DNA of 64,000 nt, taken from the NCBI GenBank assembly GCA_916048095.2, contig OU696581.1:3073445-3137444 (forward strand), in the 5' to 3' direction. Shown piece by piece: positions 56,970-64,000 of this stretch. Positions within the stretch are counted from its first letter, which is position 1. The number at the start of each line of letters is the position of its first letter. Position numbers and translations under genes: made by a program. Below the pieces are notes generated by a model. It saw only the letters and a program-made list of their open reading frames with translations. It did not search any database and had not been told where the DNA came from. The DNA comes from Sacculina carcini (taxonomy: Eukaryota > Arthropoda > Thecostraca > Sacculinidae).

Positions 56970-57215
56970 CCATATTATTATTATTATTAATTACAGGCCA
57001 ATCCAGTAGCATGGGAAGAGTGCAAGCACTATTACCACCCTAAGGTGTACCCCATGTACCGGAAGCGCCCAAAAGATTCAGAGAGAAAGAGAGTTCGAAA
57101 AGAAAAAAGTCTAGAAAGAGAGTTGGAAAGAAAATAATAAATAAATAACAATATATAATAAACCATCATCCGATAACACTCCATAATGTCACTCCGCCCA
57201 CGTTCCTCAATAAGT
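56970..57215 (-). mobile_element. Dispersed non-LTR-type repeat with (TAA)n tail, copy 2
   Basis: Colinear with 48896-49175. On the minus strand GTGACATTATGGAGTGTTAT, GGGCGCTTCCGGTACATGG and CCCATGCTACTGGATTGGCC lead to a TAATAATAATAA tail. The variable A-rich interior differs between copies. Confidence 0.72.
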
Positions 57216-57219
57216 AATA

Positions 57220-58530
57220 TATTTTTTGACGAAAAAAATCGTCTTCTTGTGTTATTATGAAGGCTTTTTGGTGTGCCCAGAGGCAACAAATTGGTTTCGT
57301 ACGTTGCTTGGTAAGCCTCCCAGATGGTACGGGAGATATTCAGTCGAGGACCTTTATAACATGACGTCATCACTAAATTGTTGACGAACTCAGGCTGTTG
57401 CGGTTGAACTGTTTGTCACGGCTCAAAGTCGCTAAATAGATTATTTCGCAACAATGAAGATACGCCTCGGGCTGTACGGAACTATAACGCAGGCGCTAAA
57501 TATATGCATGTACCGCGAACACTTTTCTGCGGTGATGTATTATAATGCGTCTTCGGTGCAGGCTGATTTCTTGTTTGTTTTCGAAATATTTTAAAATGTG
57601 CCGATCGGGTATTCTTGGCGATAAATTGCGTATTTAGCCCAGACAGTAGAAGACATGTTTTCGCAAGAGTGTCTCATAATTGATTGTGTGTTTGTGTGTG
57701 TGTTTATCACATGTTTCGGTACGGAGGAAACATTCTTAGGACGAAACATCTATTCATAGATGACAACAATATTTTCCGGAATATTTATGTGTTATCAGTC
57801 AAAATGAAGATGTTTGACTGACTATCCTGTGTATTTCCAACCAATGCTCTACTGTGCTCCAAAATGTGGCATAATGAGCGTTGTCCTTTAAAGTCTCCTC
57901 ATCGTTCAACTTCAACAAACTTTCAACTTTTTCTCTTAATGAGGTCTATATTTGGAGCAACTTTCGCTCTGATCATTATATGGGAAAGTGAAAATGAGTG
58001 CGCGAAAGGAAAAAGTTGTGCGTTGGCAAATATTGACCAGCCGACTGAAAAGGTCGACATTGATTGTGTAAGTCTGTAAGTGAAACCCTCTGCGTATACC
58101 GACACTAGCCAAGTATTTTCTATCCGCTGCTTCGTTACTGTATCTAATGCCGGCTCTTGGACCAATTAAAATAGACGTTTACCGACGACAGGGAGAGCGT
58201 GGACGAAAAGAAAATTGCGTTTTGGTGCCGTCTTTTTGAGCGTTTCCAATATGTAATTAAGTTGTTGTTGGTTCCGACATCTTATTTGCGTTGTCATTCG
58301 CCCACAATGGGATCGGCACAATATGCACGTTGGATATACGATCAGAAAAGCATACGATGCATTAAAGAAAATCAATAAAGAGGCAAGATAAATGAGATTG
58401 GGTAAGGATATCAAATGAAGTGAGACAGCTTTGGAGCGCTGAGAAAAAATCCATATTCGTCTCCAATATTCCACTAGTCATTCGTCTCTCTTGCTATTCT
58501 CATATTTGGATCTTATTAAGGACACTCTAT
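57220..58530. other. Non-genic, presumed intron
   Basis: No exon or transposon end recognised. Short open frames (up to 113 codons) lack family motifs. It ends at the TG tract before the PDE4 exon. Confidence 0.45.
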
Positions 58531-58532
58531 GA

Positions 58533-58564
58533 TGTGTGTGTGTGTGTGTGTGTGTGTGTGTCAG
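58533..58564 (+). promoter_or_regulatory. 3' splice site preceded by (TG)14
   Basis: (TG)14 at 58533-58560 is followed by TCAG (58561-58564), the acceptor of the PDE4 exon. There is no ordinary pyrimidine tract between the repeat and the AG. Confidence 0.85.
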
Positions 58565-58735
58565 TTTTGATGTGGAGAACGGAGGAGCGAGCCGACCTGA
58601 TGGAACCGTGCCGTCCGCGGCGCTGGTGCTGCACAATCAGCCGCAGCGACGCGAATCGTTCATCTACAAGTCGGACTCGGAGTTCGATGTGTCGCCCAAG
58701 ATCATGTCGCGAAATTCGAGCATCGTCAGCGACGG
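58565..58735 (+). CDS. dnc: PDE4 / dunce cAMP phosphodiesterase, UCR1 exon
   Basis: An internal coding exon of a cAMP-specific 3',5'-cyclic phosphodiesterase of the PDE4 (Drosophila dunce) family, a cytosolic enzyme that hydrolyses cAMP. The peptide reads [14 protein letters not shown], then [20 protein letters not shown] and [17 protein letters not shown], colinear with the first half of UCR1 in long PDE4 isoforms. RRES is the conserved PKA phosphorylation site that activates long isoforms. The acceptor TCAG ends at 58564 and the donor is GACGG|GTCAGT at 58735/58736. The exon starts with one base finishing a codon and ends with two bases of the next, after ...SD, where the vertebrate genes are also split. 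The rest of UCR1 (beginning around DDLIVTPFAQ in relatives), UCR2 and the catalytic domain are not in this window and must lie to the right. Confidence 0.92.
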
Positions 58736-59550
58736 GTCAGTGACCTCCGCTGACCTTTTGATTGTCGTCATCTTGTCGTGATCTTGAAGCTCATCAGTGT
58801 GCTCTTGAAGGACATACATACACACATACACATGCATACACACACATATATATACGCATACACACAAACACACATGTACGCATACACATATTCGCTGCAA
58901 ACACACTTCAATAGTTGACCAGTGTTGGTTGTAGCGTTTCGGAGCTGCCGGACTCCATCTTCCGACTTGGTCAATGATGTCTGGTCACCTACCAACCCTG
59001 GTCAACTACCGAAGTGTCTTTGCAGCGAAGATCAGAAGCTAGCGAGCAGTATCGAGTCGAAGAGGACGAGAATTGCAAGTTGCGAAACAGCAATACAATT
59101 CAATCTCGTGTGCATACGTGAGCAAATTCCACCGGGCTATACCAACATCATCATACACGTATGGATACCTCGTGTGTACATGTTTATAGATACGTACGCA
59201 TAAGAGATGAGGTGTGCACTTTTCTCGACTCTTCACAAGTTGGTATTTGCTTGTCAGTGCACGAATACATAATTTAGCACTTAATTGCCTGGCTTGGCTA
59301 ACTTGCAGCGCAAGTTTGCGCGCATGCATTAGCCTATTAGTGGAGCAGCCAATGTGTGCATGCTTTTATGCCAGAACTGGTGAAGTACGTACTTTGCGTA
59401 AGCACACTGCCGCAGCTTTGGCGCGCTTATCTATGCAGTAGTTTTAATGCATTTTTTCATATTTACGATATTTGTGTTTGAGGTTTCTTGCTGCCAAAAA
59501 TAAAATAAAAAGAGAAAAAGTAATTAATCGATTATCAAAAACAATATATA
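58736..59550 (+). other. PDE4 intron sequence
   Basis: Follows the donor at 58736. CA-rich tracts at 58815-58880. Direct copies of TGGTCAACTACC/TTGACCAGTG and GCTGCAAACACA/TTTGCAGCG near 58890-59030 suggest a small local inverted duplication. No further exon seen up to 64000. Confidence 0.5.
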
Positions 59551-59552
59551 TT

Positions 59553-60432
59553 TGTTATAGCGCACCGAAGGGCTCGGGGGCGAAACTATTATAAACAGAA
59601 TTGGCAAAACGGAATGCAAATATTAGACCAGATATAAAAAAGTCAACTACAAATATAAAATAATATACAATACATATAGAGACAAAATACGGACAAAACA
59701 CACAAAACAGACGGACATGACGGACAAGACAACACGACTGAAACATAATGACAACACAACTCGAGACAATATAATCATAGCGTAGATAATGTAAACATGC
59801 AAATGAGGGAAGGAATACAAGTAAGAACAGGTTAAAGTAACAGGTTATAGTGATGCAAAAGTTGTGAGAGTGTGAGAGACTGGGTCAAAAGAGAGGTTAA
59901 AAGATGTTTGGAGAGCTTAGAGCAGAAATAATTGTAGGAAAGAGAAGAAGTAATGTGAGCTGGGATGGAGTTGTAAAGGCGAGGGGCGGAAAAAGAACGA
60001 TTTGGAGGACCAGGGAGACTCATTTACAGCATAAGGGCAGACAAGGGGAAGAGGAATTCGGGAAGGAGTGAGGCAAGGAGTGAGGAGAATGCGGAGATAG
60101 GATGGCTGATGAGGATCGTGGAGAAGCTTATAGATAAGACAACACAAGCGAAAGTGAATACGTGGAACAATACGGACCCAGTGAAATTGAAAAAGAAATT
60201 GAGAAGTGTGATGACAAGGAACAGGATGAAGGACAAAACGACAGGATTGATTAAGAACACGTTCTAGGATTTTAGTAGAACGTAGGGGATCATTGATGTA
60301 CAAATATTCACAATAATCGAGTCTAGAGAATATACGAGAGTGAATAAGTTTGGTTGCGGAAGGTCTGTCGAGATATGAGCGTATAAGGTAAGATAGAGGG
60401 ATCTCAAGATATGACCAATTTAAATCAATCAA
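59553..60432 (-). mobile_element. L2 LINE 3' fragment
   Basis: Minus-strand translation from 60432 aligns with the end of the L2 ORF2: RSYLDRPSATKLIHSRIFSR, RIHFRLCCLIYKLLHDPHQP and NESPWSSKSFFF. It then shifts frame into SAPRLYNSIPAHIT (59832-60023). Here the LCCLIYKL-LHDPHQPSYL junction is intact, showing what was lost at 5097. The tail is TGCGCTATAACAAATATA at 59553. Confidence 0.88.
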
Positions 60433-60684
60433 TTATTGTTTGAGTGTACAACTTGTTGAACAGTGTCGATTTGCGTTTCTAGGCTGGTTTCATTATACAA
60501 TTGCATATTTGGCGTTTAGATAATTTGTTTTACGTTTGCAAAACGCTGAAAATAACTTGATTTTGCCAGAAAATTGACTACTTTGCTTGAGTATGAATAT
60601 GATTCTCGATTATGCGATCCAAACATCTAATTTCTCATGCGCGTTGGCACTCTCTTCATATATGTGCAGAACTTGTTTAGTTAG

Positions 60685-60915
60685 CAGTGGCGGATACAGA
60701 GTGCAATTTTTTGGGGATGGGGCTGAATTTTGGGGGCGATCATTCATGTACATGCATCACTATGCAACCTCTTCGCGATAATACTTGTATCAACATATTT
60801 TAGAGAAATATATTTTTCTTGGCCTGTTTTAGTGAACCTCTTCGTTATGAGGAGCTGATGGAAGCATTTTCAAGGGGGGTTTCAGCTCCCTGCGTTCCTC
60901 TCTGGATCCGCCAGT
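60685..60915. mobile_element. hAT-like MITE, CAGTGGCGGATCCAGAG family, copy 1
   Basis: The left end CAGTGGCGGATACAGAG and the reverse of the right end ACTGGCGGATCCAGAG enclose 231 bp. Flanks TTAGTTAG (60677-60684) and TTAGTGAG (60916-60923) form an 8-bp duplication with one mismatch. It shares GTACATGCATCA and CTTCGTTATGAGGAG with the copy at 62920. Confidence 0.88.
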
Positions 60916-61651
60916 TTAGTGAGCATAACAGACGATCATCGTGTTGCTGCTGATTCATATGAGAACAAATACACTGTCGTACACTTCAGCATCCGCACTT
61001 GTAATGACTGTTCGAAATTTGTTCAATGATCAAAAGTTAATTACCACGTTGGTAGTAGAAGCTAATTGCACTAGACAAGGCATTGTACCACTTGTACTTT
61101 TTGTCTATACCACTTACCACCTACCATCTGCACATACGTCTTTACCTCTCGCTTGCAGACAATTAATTCTATGACTGAACGGATTCTGTTGTGCTATATT
61201 TAATAATTATTCAACTTAGTTCTGGTCTTAGCTTTAGTTCTATGCTAGTCCTGGTGAAACTATGATTTATCAAATATTTAGTTTTGTCTACGTCGCCTCA
61301 GCGAGGAAGCATTTCCAAGAGAATATGTGACACTGACAGATTATGTGACACTGACAGTATTTCCTGCCTGTCTCCACTGACTATTTCTGCTTCTATTAAC
61401 TGACAATTGTTCGTTGACTTTTCCATTGTGGTGTGTGCGTGTGTTTGTGTGTGTATTTGTGTGCGCTTGTGTGTGTGGGTGTGGGTGTGTCTGTTTGTGG
61501 GTGTGTTTGATGTTGACTTGTTTTGTTTGCGCCGTGTCTTTTGTATTCTGCACCATAAAACAAATCTGTCACTCGACGTAAAACAACGCCGGATGCAGCC
61601 GCTTTGTGGGCTGCCATGACAACGGCCGATCTAGCTGAGATTACCAGACCA

Positions 61652-61656
<5 letters not shown>

Positions 61657-61732
<76 letters not shown>

Positions 61733-61790
61733 GCGCTTTGACAAGCAGTTTTGCTGAAAGGAAACATGTTTGCACCCACGCTTGTTTACG
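61657..61790 (-). mobile_element. L2-type LINE 3' tail with (TA)n extension
   Basis: On the minus strand CAAGCGCTATATAAATA-type sequence (read as CAAAGCGCTATATAAATA at 61742-61725) runs into a 69-bp TA tract (61657-61725). This repeats the tail of the L2 copies, so the microsatellite is probably an expanded LINE tail. Confidence 0.6.
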
Positions 61791-61799
61791 TCTGGTGCA

Positions 61800-62915
61800 G
61801 CACACAAGCAGTATTTTTCTACATGTTCCGTATTCATTCTATGTCATATTCGTAGCTCGTAATCCATATGCATTAGCTAGCACAGAAATGGATAGTTTTT
61901 CATCATGATTGATTGCTAATGCAGTATTATTCAAGTGATGTAGAGTAATTGATCGAACATATACTCCATTGATTTTCCTTACTATTTCTCTGCGGTTATA
62001 CTTCGATGTGATAAGCCAGGGATTGTTAACCGGGCGTGCAAAATTCGTTTCTAAGTTATAAGCAATGATATAGCAATGCTCCTAAGTGATAACAATTTTT
62101 TCAAGCAGAGTAAAAAACCAAGTATTTGCCGCTAAATTACATACACGGCTTGTTTTGCTCATATGTTCTGATTTGGCTTTTGTTAATAAAACAATATTCT
62201 GTCAACAAAAACCTGCTAGATTCGGTCGAGCGTGGAAATAATCTTCCTTTCCGGCGAATTTTTAAATTTGTATTACATTTTCAGCTTTTGGACGGCTTAC
62301 TTTCATGCTGACAATCACTGATGTATTATTATTTTCCAGTTTTTAAATTGCCGATTATACTTCAAATTGTTCAGTTTGATAGCTTTTCATTCCAGCTAAT
62401 GTACATTTGACCTTAGTTTTCGATACGACATCAAATTTCGCCGCGTCAAATGATTTGAGCTCAGTAAATATGCCCAATAAACACATTTGACGCTTGATAA
62501 CACAAATTCTGCGGATACTTTTTTATTTACAATGTGACACGAATCAAAAACCAAATACATTATTATTGTTAAACAATAGCTGAAGGTGAGTATAAGTTGG
62601 CTAGAAATTTTGCGAGCAAAGATATAAGAAAGATGGATTAGGACTTTGTTACATTGCCCTATTTTTTCACATTCTTAGTTGCACAATATTGTTTACATAT
62701 TCTTACGTATTCCGACGTGCTGAACCCAAATGTGTAATCGGTTCAGCTCTGCATGCTCCAGTTTTAATGCAATTTGAGTTTTTATTTCAGTGAAAAATCT
62801 CAATTATTTTCATTGTCGTCACATTGGCCAACCGGCAACTGTTTTGCTGCTGAAATGTTTTGAGACATGGCTAAGTTATCAACAGATATACAGACACCAG
62901 ATAGCAGATAACAGG
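61800..62915. other. Non-genic stretch
   Basis: AT-rich intron-like sequence. No exon or terminal repeats recognised. Confidence 0.45.
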
Positions 62916-62919
62916 CTGG

Positions 62920-63204
62920 CAGTGGCGGATCCAGAGTACAATTTTGCGAGGGGCTGATTCAATTTGGGGGTTGACTTTTGGCGTGATCAGTCATGTACAT
63001 GCATCATTGTGACATATGTAACATGCATCATTGTGACATTGTGATCATATGTGACATCTTTGTGATAATGCTTATACCAGCAAATTCTGCAGAATAGGTA
63101 CTTTTTCTTTATTATTTTTATTGAACCTCTTGGTTATGAGGAGTTGACGGAAACATTGGAGGGGGGCTCAGCCACCTGAACCCCCATCTCTGGATCCTCC
63201 AGTG
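62920..63204. mobile_element. hAT-like MITE, CAGTGGCGGATCCAGAG family, copy 2
   Basis: The left end CAGTGGCGGATCCAGAG and the reverse of the right end CACTGGAGGATCCAGAG enclose 285 bp. Flanks CAGGCTGG and CAGACTCG agree at six of eight positions. The interior carries a small duplication around ACATGCATCATTGTGACAT. Confidence 0.85.
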
Positions 63205-63621
63205 CAGACTCGACGCTTTTTGCTATATTCGTCAGAGGGCTTATTCACGCTTATTCTTCAGAGGCGTAATATAAAATCGTTTGTGAAGCGTGCTTATAAA
63301 GCATAACTTGGGCTTGTCCTTGGTGAACAATAGATGAGTCTCTCATATTGTGTGTCATGACTACGAGGAAATGCTGCGTGCCTGGGTCAAATGGAAGCGT
63401 GATACGTGCTTTTCTTTCGTAATTCCGATGACCTGGCGACAGTCGACGGACCAGATAACTGTTTTTCCGTCTGTGGCATTGACAAGAAAAACAGACACAA
63501 AATGACATGTCCTAGTATCGTTTCAGCAATGCTATCTACTATGCGTTGTGATGAGCTCCCAACTCGAGCTTTCAAATAATTCATTACCTCTCAAGATGTG
63601 GGCAGTGTCCAAGATGTAGAT
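63205..63621. other. Non-genic stretch
   Basis: No gene recognised. An open frame on the minus strand (63251-63508) lacks family motifs. Confidence 0.4.
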
Positions 63622-64000
63622 CAGTGCCCGGGAAACTTTTCATTCGGCGGGCCAAAATGTAGATTTCTTGAACGCTCGGGGCCAGAAATGAGAAAAAAAA
63701 CACAATTTATTGAAAATCCCTAAAACAACCACATGACAGGGCTAAAATCACTGTATTTCACGTATAACTGTACAATTCCTGTCAATGGAATGTCAATTTT
63801 TTGAGAACCTACTGGATTGAAACTTACTTCATAACAAATTACGATTAACTGGCTGTTAAGTAACTTTGTACTGCTTTACAGGTTGTACAGTACTGTTATT
63901 TTTTCCGGTAAATTTGTAAAAATTAACGAAAGTCGTGGTTTCATCACATTCTCCAAAACCTTTCGCGGGCCGGATTGAACCACTCCGCGGTCCGGAACCG
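63622..64000 (+). mobile_element. Charlie-like hAT element, cut by the window end
   Basis: Starts CAGTGCCCGGGAAACTTTTC then GGCGGGCC. The last 40 bases read GCGGGCCGGATTGAACCACT and CCGCGGTCCGG, the usual subterminal style of Charlie-type hAT MITEs (gggcCGGATTxxACC). The right terminus lies outside the window. Confidence 0.68.

Noticed and set aside
58736-58781. Read-through of the PDE4 exon into [14 protein letters not shown], superficially like the next UCR1 motif DDLIVTPF
   Set aside because: A good GT donor lies at 58736 and the similarity stops after three or four residues. The true continuation should be a separate exon.

Overview
This is animal nuclear DNA from an invertebrate, most likely an arthropod. 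It is intron-rich, dense in transposons and microsatellites, and has almost no protein-coding sequence of its own. The arthropod suggestion rests on an interstitial (CCTAA)n tract at 31614-31666, the canonical arthropod telomere unit, and is an inference. No bacterial-style operons, rRNA genes or CRISPR arrays are present.

The one host exon I can identify with confidence is 58565-58735 (+). It encodes the first half of the UCR1 regulatory module of a cAMP-specific PDE4 phosphodiesterase (dunce orthologue), including the conserved PKA site context QRRESF and the SRNSS motif, with AG and GT splice sites in phase. Two GC-rich open stretches upstream (14853-15001 and 51967-52343) end at GT donors whose phase fits that exon. 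They are candidate alternative 5' exons of long PDE4 isoforms. On that reading most of the window is one or more giant dunce introns filled by transposons.

Layout. 2.2-3.7 kb: decayed L1-like LINE (-). 4.45-7.3 kb: L2-clade LINE (-) with a 737-codon open frame, flanked by (CA)n(TA)n. 7.7-14.3 kb: several cut-and-paste MITEs. 14.85-15.0 kb: candidate exon, then a tRNA-Val-derived SINE and an L2 fragment. 18.7-19.9 kb: two hAT-like MITEs around a perfect 16-bp-arm palindrome. 21.6-24.6 kb: Helitron-like element built of two satellite-like arrays. 25.0-31.4 kb: hAT-like element containing a complete but decayed Ty3/Gypsy (Mag-like) LTR element. 32.8-35.4 kb: a duplicated segment, two Helitron-type 3' ends, an L2 tail, a pogo-like MITE and a second SINE. 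36.08-46.03 kb: a three-level nest, in which a hAT-like element with a perfect 8-bp target duplication contains a CsRn1-like Gypsy element (-), whose pol is interrupted by a very young Mag-like Gypsy element (+) with identical 177-bp LTRs. 46.4-57.2 kb: more hAT-like and pogo/Tc1-like MITEs, a 180-bp tandem repeat and a dispersed repeat with a (TAA)n tail. 58.5 kb: PDE4 exon. 59.5 kb to the end: another L2 fragment, two related hAT-like MITEs and the start of a further hAT-like element cut by the window edge.

The main biological story is transposon layering inside a signalling gene: retrotransposons nested in DNA transposons, and DNA transposons whose terminal motifs have multiplied internally into hairpins. 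Short open frames made of CV, TH or YI repeats are microsatellite translations and are not listed as genes.
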